This document shows, piece after piece, positions 46,939-57,619 of a stretch of DNA of 64,000 nt (the first letter of the stretch is position 1; every line of letters begins with the position of its first letter). The DNA comes from Myxococcus landrumus (GTDB taxonomy: Bacteria; Myxococcota; Myxococcia; Myxococcales; Myxococcaceae). Location: NCBI RefSeq assembly GCF_017301635.1, contig NZ_CP071091.1, positions 525,001 to 589,000 of the forward strand. The letters are read 5' to 3'. The position numbers were made by a program, and so were the translations under genes. The notes below the pieces were generated by a model. That model worked only from the letters and a program-made list of their open reading frames with translations, had not been told where the DNA came from and did no database searches.

Positions 46939-47976
46939 TCAGGCCTTCTGGGACTTCAGCATCCAGCCAATCATCTTGTAGAGCAGGCGAGCACCCACGT
47001 TGCCGTCCCACTCGCCGCCCTCGGGGTCGGGGGCGACTTCCGTCAGGTCGAAGCCGACGATGGTGCGGCCGGAGCGGGCCACGCCGGACAGCAGGGCGAT
47101 GGCCTCCGGGAAGGACAGGCCGCCGGGCACGGGCGTGCCGGTGTGGGGGCAGAGCACGGGGTCCAGGCCGTCGATGTCGAACGACAGGTAGACGTGCTGG
47201 GGCAGCAGGGCGACGATTTCATCGACCTGGCGGTTCCAGGGGATGCCGTCGAAGCGCTTGTTCTGGAGGGTGGCGTCGAAGAAGCCGTGGACGCGGCCCT
47301 TCGAGTCCTCGATGTAGCGGTGCTCTTCCTGGCTCATGTCGCGCAGGCCGACCTGGACCAGCGTCTTCACGCCGGGGATGCGCTCGGCGACGTTGTACAT
47401 GATGGAGGCGTGGGACCAGGTGAAGCCCTCGTAGGCGACGCGCAGGTCAGCGTGGGCATCCAGGTGGAGCACGCCGAGGCCGGGGTACTTCTCGGCGTGG
47501 GCGCGAATGATGCCGAACGAGATGGAGTGGTCTCCGCCGACAGCGGCCACGCGCTTGCCCTGCTCCAGCCAGTGCCTGGCGGTGCGGTAGACGTATTCGT
47601 TCATCTGGTCGCAGAGGGCGTTGACGTCCTTGGCGGCGGCGAGCAGCTCCGCCTCGCCGGAGTGGATGCCGCCGGCGTCGATGACGACCTGGGCACGCTC
47701 CTTGGCGCGGGTGTTCCAGTCGCGAAGCTCCTGGGACTCAGGGAGCATGGCGATGCCGCGCTCGTAGGGGCGGCCCGTCTCGACGTCGAAGAGGTCCACC
47801 TGGCGGCTGGCATCGAGGACGGCGGCGGGGCCGTCGGACGTGCCGCCGCCGTAGCTGGTGGTGGCCTCGAAGGGGACGGGGATGAGGACGACGTGCGCCT
47901 CGTCGGGAGAGTGGGGGAGTCCGAAGACGCCGGAACCCGGCTGTGCGGCGGCGCTGGGGTCGAAGTGGGTGGCCAT
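46939..47976 (-). CDS. speB: Agmatinase/arginase-family ureohydrolase
   Basis: 345 residues. The binuclear Mn-binding motifs of ureohydrolases are intact: GGDHS (147-151), DAHADLR (173-179) and DIDGLDP (267-273). Agmatinase gives putrescine and urea from agmatine; arginase or guanidino-acid hydrolases share these motifs, so the substrate is not certain. The family-length start is MATHFDPS at 47976; the open frame extends 57 codons upstream but without family features. It is the last gene of a minus-strand run that begins with the kinase at 53670, 46 bases after the Cys-rich lipoprotein. Confidence 0.88.
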   Translation of the reverse strand: MATHFDPSAAAQPGSGVFGLPHSPDEAHVVLIPVPFEATTSYGGGTSDGPAAVLDASRQVDLFDVETGRPYERGIAMLPESQELRDWNTRAKERAQVVIDAGGIHSGEAELLAAAKDVNALCDQMNEYVYRTARHWLEQGKRVAAVGGDHSISFGIIRAHAEKYPGLGVLHLDAHADLRVAYEGFTWSHASIMYNVAERIPGVKTLVQVGLRDMSQEEHRYIEDSKGRVHGFFDATLQNKRFDGIPWNRQVDEIVALLPQHVYLSFDIDGLDPVLCPHTGTPVPGGLSFPEAIALLSGVARSGRTIVGFDLTEVAPDPEGGEWDGNVGARLLYKMIGWMLKSQKA

Positions 47977-48022
47977 GGCGGCGGAGGATACGGACGTGGG
48001 CGGGCGGTGCAACTGTCTGTTG

Positions 48023-49795
48023 CTACCGGGGCTGACAGCGTCCGGTTGCCCGCCCCGGCGTGATCGAGCATCGGCTCCCGTCGGGTGACGCCTGCGCGCA
48101 GTCATCATCCACGACGCAGCCCTTGTTGGCGGGACAATCCCGGCCATATCCGCCGCTCATCGATTGGACCACGAATGCAGAGTCCGAGACCGATTCGGTG
48201 ATGAGTTGATTCCCGGCCGCACCGGGGTCCCTGGCCACCAGCTTCACAGTGGAGGTCCCCGCGAGTCGGGAGGCGGTGATTGGGAGTCGGTAGGTGCCGT
48301 GATCTGCCACGAGTTGAATCTGTTCAACGAGCCTGTCCGCGATTGTTTCATGGGGTGGCAGAGGGATGCCATCGATGATGATTCGCCTGTTGAACGATGC
48401 GACGTATCCGTTTGTGTCAAATTCGAATCCATATCGAACGGAGCCTGCTCCGATGGTGATGATTTCACTATCCCAGAGGAATCCAGCCACCGTGATGAAT
48501 CCCGTCGCCGGGTTCAAGGACTGCGGCTGAGTGCAGTCATGACTACATGTGCCACAGTCACTGGTGTTCCCATCGTCGCAGGCTTCGGCGCGCCCCTGGG
48601 ACGTGTTCTTGATGCCGTCGCCACACGTCGCGAGGATGCAGCCTGAAAGACAGTTGTCTGTGTCGACGTTGTTGCCGTCGTCGCATTGTTCTCCGACGTC
48701 AAGAACACCATTCCCGCAGCGATCCGTCGACCGACAGTCCGGCCCGCACTCGTCTTTCCCTTGGACGTTGCCATCATCACAGACCTCACCCACGACCCTG
48801 TCGATGATGCCATTCCCGCACCGTTCAGTGGAGTGGCAGTCGGCGCTGCACCCGTCGCCGTTGTCCCTGTCGCCGTCATCACAGACCTCGCCTACGTGGC
48901 TGTCGACCAACCCGTTTCCACACTGCTCGTTCGAGCGACAGTCCGCGCTGCACCCATCTCTGTCATCTCTGTTCCCATCGTCACACACCTCGCCAACGGT
49001 GGTGTCGGTGATTCCATTGCCGCATTGCTCGGTGGAGGTGCAGTTCTCGCTGCAGCCATCTCCACTTTTGCGATTCCCGTCGTCGCAGACCTCGCCCAGG
49101 GCCGGTTCGAGCAGGCGATTCCCACATTGCTCATTCGAGCGACAGTCCGCGCTGCACCCATCTCCGGGGCGCCTGTTTCCGTCGTCACACACCTCGCCCA
49201 CGATGGTGTCAATGATTCCATTGCCACAGCTCTCGGTGGACGAGCAGTCCGCGCTACAGCCATCTCCACCCTCGCGGTTTCCATCGTCGCACCGCTCCTG
49301 CGAGGCGCGGTCCACGACGCCGTTGCCACAGCCTTCGGTGAGGCAGTTCACGCTGCACCCATCGCCGCTCACGGTGTTCCCGTCGTCACATTCCTCGGCG
49401 GTGTTGGCGTCCGTGACGCCATTGCCGCAGATCTCCACCGAACGGCAGTTCGCGCTACACCCATCGCCGCCCACCTGGTTTCCGTCGTCGCAGAGCTCTC
49501 CGATGCGGCGCTGCGTCGTGCCGTCACCGCACGACTCCCGGAAGCACTCGGACGTGCAGCCGTCGCCGTCGGTGTTGTTTCCGTCGTCACACTCCTCGGC
49601 GGCTTCCGTGAGGGTGTTGCCACAGGTCTTGGAGACACACATGTCTCCGCTGATCGCGCATTTCCGGCTCCCGGGGCACACCAGTCCGGACTCGCAGGTG
49701 ACGCTCTCGGCGCCGGTGCATGCGCTCACGAACGGGAGGACGAGGAAGACGAAGGCGAGGGACACGAGGCCCGGCTTGCGTGGGATTCGATTCAT
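48023..49795 (-). CDS. Myxococcus cysteine-rich repeat lipoprotein
   Basis: 590 residues. Lipoprotein signal SLAFVFLVLPFVSAC. Residues 58-421 hold 11 tandem copies of a 28-34-residue Cys-rich repeat of the type CGNGIIDTIVGEVCDDGN then GDGCSADC, four Cys per unit: the Myxococcus cysteine-rich repeat found in secreted proteins of this group. A 170-residue C-terminal part includes a beta-rich domain (ITIGAGSVRYGFEFDTNG) and a final four-Cys knot. Function unknown; a disulphide-bonded surface stalk is the natural reading. The C-terminal third has lower GC and less biased codons than the repeats. It starts 10 bases after the TPR/PEGA gene, so the two are co-expressed with the STAND kinase. Confidence 0.85.
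   Translation of the reverse strand: MNRIPRKPGLVSLAFVFLVLPFVSACTGAESVTCESGLVCPGSRKCAISGDMCVSKTCGNTLTEAAEECDDGNNTDGDGCTSECFRESCGDGTTQRRIGELCDDGNQVGGDGCSANCRSVEICGNGVTDANTAEECDDGNTVSGDGCSVNCLTEGCGNGVVDRASQERCDDGNREGGDGCSADCSSTESCGNGIIDTIVGEVCDDGNRRPGDGCSADCRSNEQCGNRLLEPALGEVCDDGNRKSGDGCSENCTSTEQCGNGITDTTVGEVCDDGNRDDRDGCSADCRSNEQCGNGLVDSHVGEVCDDGDRDNGDGCSADCHSTERCGNGIIDRVVGEVCDDGNVQGKDECGPDCRSTDRCGNGVLDVGEQCDDGNNVDTDNCLSGCILATCGDGIKNTSQGRAEACDDGNTSDCGTCSHDCTQPQSLNPATGFITVAGFLWDSEIITIGAGSVRYGFEFDTNGYVASFNRRIIIDGIPLPPHETIADRLVEQIQLVADHGTYRLPITASRLAGTSTVKLVARDPGAAGNQLITESVSDSAFVVQSMSGGYGRDCPANKGCVVDDDCAQASPDGSRCSITPGRATGRCQPR
48533..49624 (-). repeat. Eleven tandem Cys-rich repeats (about 100 bp each)
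   Basis: Coding repeats of roughly 100 bases with strongly conserved TGCGGCAAC...TGTGACGACGG segments. Units vary in length (28 to 34 codons), and several adjacent ones share long identical stretches, so unit number may vary by recombination. The repeats create long shadow reading frames on the opposite strand. Confidence 0.85.
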
Positions 49796-49805
49796 GTCCT
49801 GTCTC

Positions 49806-50825
49806 CTAGAAGCGAACCGTGCCCACGATTCCGTGGGAGGTGGCGCCGACGGCGGGCGCGACGACGACGCTGGGGGCACTGTCTTCGACGTTGAGGCGAT
49901 AGGCCCGCTCGCGGTTGAGGTAGAGAAGGACGGCCCCGGTCACCACCGCGGCGCCTCCCGCTGAGTAGCCGATGATGGCCCCCGTCCGGAAACTGGAGCC
50001 CTGCCTGCGCAGCGAGGACAGCTCTTCGGTCAGCTGGGTTCCCGTCGGCTCGATGCGTGAGTCGAAGTCCTGGAATGACTCGCGAGACTTCCAATGCAAG
50101 ACACCACCGCCGCTCGCCGCCGCCAATCCGGCGCCTAGCATCGTCCACGGCATCCAGGCGGGCCACCGCCGGTTGTATCGGATGACTTCGTCTTCCGTGT
50201 ACAGCTCCAGCTTGAGCTCGGTCTTCTCGCCCGGCATCAGCGGCTGTCGCTTCTCCGTAGGCAGAAATCCGTCCTTGAACGCGATGATGCTGTGCAACCC
50301 AGGCCGGATGAGCCCTTGATACCTGCCGGGCGCCGTGAACAGAGGCTGCCCGTTCAGCGTCACGATGGCGCCCTGCTCGTCACATCGGACATCCACCCAC
50401 GCGAGCTGCTTCTCGAGGAGCGCCTTGTACGCGCGGGCATGCTCATACCTGCCGCTGTCGAGCGGCTCAGGCCCATGGCTCATCGCCTGCTGCAAGTGTT
50501 TGTAGACCTCGATGGGCTGGTCGAGGTTCATCAGGGTCAGCGCCAGGTTGTAGTGAATCGCCGGGTGGTTCCACTGCTCGAGCGCGCGCTTGTAGCTCCG
50601 GGCCGCATCCACGAAGACTGACTCGCGCAGGCGCTCGTTGCCCTCGTAGAAGTAGGCCTGGGCCTGCTGTTGCCGCGCCCGGGACACGCCCACGGCCCAG
50701 GGCCGATTTCCGCCCACCTCCAGCGGCGCATCCACACGCTGCGCCGAAGCCCCGCAGGCCCACAGCGCTACCACCACCGCGGCCAGCACAGGCACCCGCG
50801 AAACATGTCTCTGACTGGTGCTCAT
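49806..50825 (-). CDS. TPR/PEGA-domain secreted or membrane protein
   Basis: 339 residues. Signal peptide VLAAVVVALWACGASA. Residues 50-150 form TPR-like helices (AQAYFYEGNERLRESVFVD, HPAIHYNLALTLMNLDQPIE). Residues 150-210 are a PEGA-type beta domain (VDVRCDEQGAIVTLNGQPLF). Two C-terminal hydrophobic helices follow (MPWTMLGAGLAAASGGGVL, AIIGYSAGGAAVVTGAVLLYL). Proteins of this build are common partners of Ser/Thr kinases in myxobacteria. It starts 7 bases after the STAND kinase stop, so it is in the same transcript. Function unknown. Confidence 0.82.
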   Translation of the reverse strand: MSTSQRHVSRVPVLAAVVVALWACGASAQRVDAPLEVGGNRPWAVGVSRARQQQAQAYFYEGNERLRESVFVDAARSYKRALEQWNHPAIHYNLALTLMNLDQPIEVYKHLQQAMSHGPEPLDSGRYEHARAYKALLEKQLAWVDVRCDEQGAIVTLNGQPLFTAPGRYQGLIRPGLHSIIAFKDGFLPTEKRQPLMPGEKTELKLELYTEDEVIRYNRRWPAWMPWTMLGAGLAAASGGGVLHWKSRESFQDFDSRIEPTGTQLTEELSSLRRQGSSFRTGAIIGYSAGGAAVVTGAVLLYLNRERAYRLNVEDSAPSVVVAPAVGATSHGIVGTVRF

Positions 50826-50832
50826 GTCCGCC

Positions 50833-53670
<2,838 letters not shown>

Positions 53671-53825
53671 GACCGTTCTCGTCGAGGCGTACGCCTCGGA
53701 AAAACACGAGCAGCCCAGAGCCTCCGCGAAGGGGAAGGGCCGTGTTTCAGCGAGTCTGCATGGAGCTGGCCGACAGGGACGTGGCCGCAACTGCGTCTCT
53801 GTTCGCGGAGACTGGCGCCAGCGAT

Positions 53826-53868
53826 GAAAGCTCTTGAGGGGAGGTCTGGTTATCCAGAGAGAGCTTTC
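53826..53868. promoter_or_regulatory. Nested inverted repeat upstream of the STAND kinase
   Basis: Outer arms GAAAGCTCT and AGAGCTTTC (9 bp, perfect) enclose an inner hairpin TCTGG-TTAT-CCAGA. It lies 156 bases before the kinase start in a 294-base gap that is poorer in GC than its surroundings. It could be an operator or an RNA leader structure of the kinase operon. The same gap also holds a TCTGTGT-ACACAGA hairpin near 53930. No gene is visible in it. Confidence 0.35.
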
Positions 53869-53964
53869 GTTGCCAATCTTGAGCGGAACAGGCTGCTTGC
53901 CTATGTGAACGCAAGGGCATGTCTGTGTTGGACACAGAACGCTCGCATCACGCGCGCTGTACTT

Positions 53965-54954
53965 CTACTCCCAGCGGAGGACCAGCTTTCCCACCAGGTC
54001 ATTGCGAGCCATCCGCTCCAATCCCTGACGAAGCTCCGCCTTGGGGAGGACGGCGTCGACGACGGGGCGCAGCGCGCCGGAGCGGAACAGGGGGAGCAGG
54101 TGGCGCTCGGCGCTCTGGGTGAGGGCCATCTTCTCCTCGAGGGGGCGGCTGCGGAGCACGGTGCCCGTCACGCTCAGGCGCCGCGTGAGCAGCAGTCCCA
54201 GGTTCACCTCGGTGCGTGCTCCGGCGACCAGGCCCACCACCACCATCCGTCCACGAGACGTCAGTGCCAGCATCGACTCCGGCACATAGTCACCGCCCAC
54301 CAGGTCCAGGCACAGGTCCGCGCCGCGTCCCCCGGTCGCCGCGCGCACCGCGTCCGCGAACCGGGGAGGAGCGGACTCACAAAGCACCGTGTGCGCCACG
54401 CCCCATTCCGAGGCCCGCGCCAGCTTCGCCGCGTTGCGCCCCGTGCCCACCACTCGCGCGCCGGAGGCCTGGCACAAGAGCGCCGCCGCCGAGCCCACGC
54501 CGCTGGCCACCGCGTGCACCAGCACCGTCTCGCCGGGCTTCATTCCGCCCTGGAGCACCAGCGCGTCGTACGCGGTGAGGTAGACCTCCGGCAGTGCCGC
54601 CGCGTCGGTGAAGTCCATGCCCTCGGGGATGGGCAGCGCCTCTCTCTCGTGTGTGACGAGCACGTCCGACCAGGCCCCTCCGCCGACGAGCCCCATCACC
54701 CGGTCTCCCACCTTGAAGCGGTGCGTCCGAGGACCGACGGCCACCACCTCGCCCGCGTACTCCAGACCGGGGATGTCCGGGGGCGCGTCGAGCGGGGCGG
54801 GGTAGTGACCGCGGATCTGCAGGAGGTCCGCGCGATTGAGGGCGGAGGCGCGCACGCGCACCTTCAGCTCGCCAGGGCCGGCCGTGGGCTCGGGGCGGTC
54901 GACCTCCTCGAGGACCTCGGGACCTCCGGGCTCGGTGATTCGGATGACCTTCAT
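53965..54954 (-). CDS. Zinc-independent MDR-family quinone oxidoreductase
   Basis: 329 residues. Medium-chain reductase of the zeta-crystallin/quinone oxidoreductase type: MKVIRITEPGGPEVLEEVDRP at the start, NRADLLQIRGHYPAP and GLEYAGEVVAVG in the catalytic half, and the coenzyme-binding signature VLVHAVASGVGSAAALL followed by GTGRNAAK, typical for NADPH. The Cys and His zinc ligands of alcohol dehydrogenases are absent. It reduces quinones or enones, probably in detoxification. The start is set by the MKVIRI motif; 20 extra upstream codons are open but unlikely. It diverges from yacG. Confidence 0.92.
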   Translation of the reverse strand: MKVIRITEPGGPEVLEEVDRPEPTAGPGELKVRVRASALNRADLLQIRGHYPAPLDAPPDIPGLEYAGEVVAVGPRTHRFKVGDRVMGLVGGGAWSDVLVTHEREALPIPEGMDFTDAAALPEVYLTAYDALVLQGGMKPGETVLVHAVASGVGSAAALLCQASGARVVGTGRNAAKLARASEWGVAHTVLCESAPPRFADAVRAATGGRGADLCLDLVGGDYVPESMLALTSRGRMVVVGLVAGARTEVNLGLLLTRRLSVTGTVLRSRPLEEKMALTQSAERHLLPLFRSGALRPVVDAVLPKAELRQGLERMARNDLVGKLVLRWE

Positions 54955-55038
54955 GGCGGCGACCTCTCTCTCGGACGCGCGGGCACGAAACGTCCTGGCC
55001 CGCGAGAGCGTCAAGGCTTATCTAATGCTGGGTTCAAC

Positions 55039-55248
55039 ATGAGTGTCGCCAACTGTCCCATCTGCAAGAAGCCGTCGCCTCCGCGCTCGGAGAACTCATC
55101 CTTCCCGTTCTGCTCCCGCCGCTGCCGCGCGGTGGACCTGGGCCGGTGGTTGGGAGAGGAGTACCGGATGCCCGACCGTCAGGCCGCTGAGACGGAGGAT
55201 GAGCTGCCCCCTGGCAGCCACCCCGACCGACAGCGCGAGGACGCGTGA
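55039..55248 (+). CDS. yacG: YacG zinc-binding protein (DNA gyrase inhibitor family)
   Basis: 69 residues. A four-Cys zinc site, Cys6 and Cys9 (CPICKK), Cys25 and Cys29 (FCSRRCR), then AVDLGRWLGEEYR is the YacG signature. E. coli YacG binds GyrB and inhibits gyrase. The acidic C-terminus is usual. Its stop overlaps the GTG of the PHP phosphatase by 4 bases, so the two are translationally coupled, a linkage I cannot explain functionally. In E. coli it sits beside coaE; here no coaE is near. Confidence 0.9.
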   Translation: MSVANCPICKKPSPPRSENSSFPFCSRRCRAVDLGRWLGEEYRMPDRQAAETEDELPPGSHPDRQREDA

Positions 55249-55976
55249 GCGGCTTCGTCGACCTGCACTGCCACCTGCTGCCCGCCGTGGATGATGGCGC
55301 GCGCACCCTCGAGGATGCGCTGGAGATGGCGCGCGCCCTGGTCGACCTGGGCTTCTCCACCGTGGCACCCAGCCCCCATGCCCGGCCGGAGTACGCCTCC
55401 GTGGAAGTGGTGGAGGCCCGGCTCCTGGAGCTCAAGGCCGCGCTGGAGCGCGAGCGCATCCCGCTGACCCTGGGGCGCAACGCGGAGAACGTGCTGGACG
55501 ACACGTTCCTCCGGGGCCTGGGGACTCCCTCGGCGCGGATGCTGGGCGTGGGCCGGGTCGCGCTGGTGGAGCTGCCCTACACGGCGCCCGTGCCCGCGCT
55601 TCCGGACATCCTGTTCCGCATCCGCACCAAGGGCGTGGTGCCGCTCATCGCCCACCCGGAGCGCTGCGTGGAGTTCGAGCGCAAGGGCCGGGCGGCCGAG
55701 GCCGTCCGCGCGGGGGCCCACCTTCAGCTCGACGTGGGCGCGCTCATCGGCCGCTATGGGCCCATGGCCAAGAAGCTGTCCCGGACGTTCCTGGAGGAGG
55801 GGCTGTACGCGGTCGCCGCCACGGACCTGCACGGCCCGGTGGGGGCCCGGGACTGGGTGCGCCGCTCCCTGGACGAGCTCAGGGGGAGGGTGGGGGAGGA
55901 GACGTACGTTCGCCTCCTTCGGGACAATCCTTCCCGCCTGCTGAGCGGCGAGTCGCTGGAGTCCGACCAGGACTGA
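55245..55976 (+). CDS. PHP-type tyrosine phosphatase (CpsB/YwqE-like)
   Basis: 243 residues from GTG. PHP-fold motifs: FVDLHCHLLPAVDDGA (His8, His10), PSPHARPE, IAHPERC and AATDLHGP. This matches CpsB/YwqE polysaccharide-biosynthesis tyrosine phosphatases, which dephosphorylate bacterial tyrosine kinases that control capsule or exopolysaccharide export. No BY-kinase or wza-like gene is adjacent, so its partner lies elsewhere. It is coupled by a 4-base overlap to yacG and followed after 17 bases by a flippase-like membrane protein, which fits an envelope role. Confidence 0.88.
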   Translation: MSGFVDLHCHLLPAVDDGARTLEDALEMARALVDLGFSTVAPSPHARPEYASVEVVEARLLELKAALERERIPLTLGRNAENVLDDTFLRGLGTPSARMLGVGRVALVELPYTAPVPALPDILFRIRTKGVVPLIAHPERCVEFERKGRAAEAVRAGAHLQLDVGALIGRYGPMAKKLSRTFLEEGLYAVAATDLHGPVGARDWVRRSLDELRGRVGEETYVRLLRDNPSRLLSGESLESDQD

Positions 55977-55993
55977 CGGTATACCCGGCCGCC

Positions 55994-57058
55994 GTGAAAC
56001 GCGCAGTCAAGCTCTCGGCCAGCATACTGGTCACTCTTCTCTTCCTCTGGTGGGCCTTCCGGGACACCGACTGGGGGACGCAGTTGGCCAGCATGAAGTC
56101 GGCCAACTACCTCTGGTTGTTGCCGTACTTCCTGTGCCTCGTGGCCATCCACGTGTTCCGCACCTTGCGCTGGGGCAGCCTGTTGTCGGGGCTGGAGAAG
56201 ATTCCCTTCCGCAAGCTGAACGAGGCCTCCGCCATCGGCTTCATGATGTTGCTGGTGCTGCCGTTCCGACTGGGGGAGTTCGCGCGGCCATTCCTCATCG
56301 CCCAGCGCAGCTCCATCCGGCGCAGCGCGGCGATGACCTCCGTGGTGCTGGAGCGCATCGTCGACGGCCTCTTCGTCGCCGCGTCGATGCGGGTGCTCCT
56401 CTTCTTCGTGCCCAACGAGACGCCCGAGGTCCGCTACGTCAAGCTGGGCTCGTGGCTGATGTTCGCCGTGTTCGGCGGCGGGCTGCTCTTCCTGCTCTTC
56501 GGGCTGTGGCAGCAGGAGCGCACGGTGCGCCTGGTCCGCTCGACGGTGGGACGCTTCGCGCCGGGGCTCGCGGACAAGGTGGCGGACGTCGTGGACACCT
56601 TCGTGGGCGCCATGCGGCAGCTCCCGGACGCCCGGCAGGTGGTCCTCTTCTTCCTGTTCACCGTGTTGTACTGGGGCGTGAACGGCCTGGGGATGATGCT
56701 CCTGGCCCAGGCCTTCGACTGCACCGGCGCGGCGGCGGGGAGCACCTGTCAGCCGATGGAGCTGTCGCTCTTCCAGGCCTACGTGGTGCTCTGTGTGCTG
56801 GTCGTGGGAGTGATGATTCCCGCGGCGCCGGGCATGGTGGGGACGTTCCAGGCGGCCTGCAAGGTGGGCTTGAGCCTCTTCCTGCCGGCGACCGTGGTGA
56901 ATGCCGGCGGTCTGGCCTACGCGAACGTGCTGTGGCTCGCGCAGACCGCGCAGACGGTCGGCTTCGGGCTCATCATGATGTCGCTGGGACACATGTCCTT
57001 CAAGGACATCGCGGGGAAGCTGGAGAAGGAAGGCGAAGCTCCGGCGTCCACGGCTTAG
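55994..57058 (+). CDS. LPG synthase TM region/flippase-like integral membrane protein (UPF0104)
   Basis: 354 residues from GTG, with about eight membrane helices (SASILVTLLFLWWAF, YLWLLPYFLCLVAIHVF, VLFFLFTVLYWGVNGLGMML, AYVVLCVLVVGVMIPAAPGM). The pattern of a conserved LPFRLGEFARPFLIAQ, with Gly-Glu near the second helix pair, and VLERIVDGLF is typical of the lysylphosphatidylglycerol synthase N-terminal/UPF0104 family, proposed to flip lipids. There is no C-terminal synthase domain. It probably moves a lipid or lipid-linked sugar across the inner membrane, a fit with the neighbouring PHP phosphatase. It ends just before the mini-ORF on the opposite strand. Confidence 0.85.
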   Translation: MKRAVKLSASILVTLLFLWWAFRDTDWGTQLASMKSANYLWLLPYFLCLVAIHVFRTLRWGSLLSGLEKIPFRKLNEASAIGFMMLLVLPFRLGEFARPFLIAQRSSIRRSAAMTSVVLERIVDGLFVAASMRVLLFFVPNETPEVRYVKLGSWLMFAVFGGGLLFLLFGLWQQERTVRLVRSTVGRFAPGLADKVADVVDTFVGAMRQLPDARQVVLFFLFTVLYWGVNGLGMMLLAQAFDCTGAAAGSTCQPMELSLFQAYVVLCVLVVGVMIPAAPGMVGTFQAACKVGLSLFLPATVVNAGGLAYANVLWLAQTAQTVGFGLIMMSLGHMSFKDIAGKLEKEGEAPASTA

Positions 57059-57070
57059 TCCCCCCCGGGG

Positions 57071-57184
57071 CTACAGCTCCTGCTCCAACCAGCGGATGAT
57101 GGCTTCGCGGATGGATGAAGGGCGCTGGGCGCCCTTCAGGGGTCGCGTGGGCCGGTAAGCCCACGCGACGTGAGGCTGATTCAC
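57071..57184 (-). CDS. 37-codon mini-ORF overlapping the RHH gene, unknown function
   Basis: Starts at GTG, overlapping the TGA of the RHH gene by 4 bases (GTGA), and encodes MNQPHVAWAYRPTRPLKGAQ then RPSSIREAIIRWLEQEL. About 80% of third positions are G or C, as in real genes of this genome, and the C-terminal amphipathic helix (SIREAIIRWLEQEL) resembles DNA-binding helices of ribbon-helix-helix proteins. The tight overlap and codon use argue for translation. Against it, two perfect hairpins lie inside the frame (57117-57137, 57142-57169). It may be a partner peptide of the RHH protein or the eroded end of a longer antitoxin or toxin. Confidence 0.45.
   Translation of the reverse strand: MNQPHVAWAYRPTRPLKGAQRPSSIREAIIRWLEQEL
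57117..57169. terminator. Two consecutive hairpins between convergent genes
   Basis: Hairpin 1 (57117-57137): GAAGGGCGC, loop TGG, GCGCCCTTC (9 bp). Hairpin 2 (57142-57169): GTCGCGTGGGC, loop CGGTAA, GCCCACGCGAC (11 bp, perfect). They sit between the convergent flippase-like gene and the RHH gene and could form a bidirectional terminator without a T run, although they also fall inside the mini-ORF. Confidence 0.5.
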
Positions 57185-57438
57185 GATTGGCCCTCTTCCT
57201 TGGCCGGGCCGCGCCCGTACTTGCCGAGGAGGTCATCCACGGCCTCGCGCAGGTACTCGCTCTGGTGGATGCGGGTGCGCCGCGCCAGCTCGCGCAGCTT
57301 CTGGACCTGCTCCTCCGGCACCAGCACGTGCGTGGAGACGATGTCGGCGTCGGGCCCACGTGCGTCGACGGACACCTCGGCGGCCGCCGGGGAAGGGGCA
57401 AGCTCGGGACTCAGGGAGCTGGGGTTTCCATCTTGCAT
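57181..57438 (-). CDS. Small ribbon-helix-helix type protein
   Basis: 85 residues, AGGAGG ribosome site 8 bases before the ATG. The C-terminal half has the RHH pattern: a strand (STHVLVPEEQVQKLRELA), then RRTRIHQSEYLREAVDDLLGKYG. RHH proteins are dimeric DNA-binding regulators, often antitoxins or autoregulators. The first 35 residues are Ala/Pro-rich. Its stop overlaps the following mini-ORF by 4 bases, a coupled pair in the style of a toxin-antitoxin or regulator-effector unit, but no known toxin fold is recognisable. Confidence 0.65.
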   Translation of the reverse strand: MQDGNPSSLSPELAPSPAAAEVSVDARGPDADIVSTHVLVPEEQVQKLRELARRTRIHQSEYLREAVDDLLGKYGRGPAKEEGQS

Positions 57439-57619
57439 CGGGGGTTCCTCCTGGCGTGGCGCTACAGGCCGCTACCGACCTGTCCGGGGCATTAGGAGGG
57501 CGGTCCGGGGGCTCGTCAACAAATCGGCCCGGGGTGGCAAGGGGCATGTCTGACCCCTTTGTTATCTGTTTTCTCAGATTGGTGTGCTATTGCGCGCCCA
57601 TCTCACCTGGAGCCGACTG

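Noticed and set aside
48549-49964. Plus-strand frames of 471 and 402 residues opposite the Cys-rich gene
   Set aside because: They arise because the repeated coding strand has no stop codons in other frames; the protein is repetitive Pro/Ser/Val without domain pattern, while the minus strand carries a classic lipoprotein with Cys repeats.
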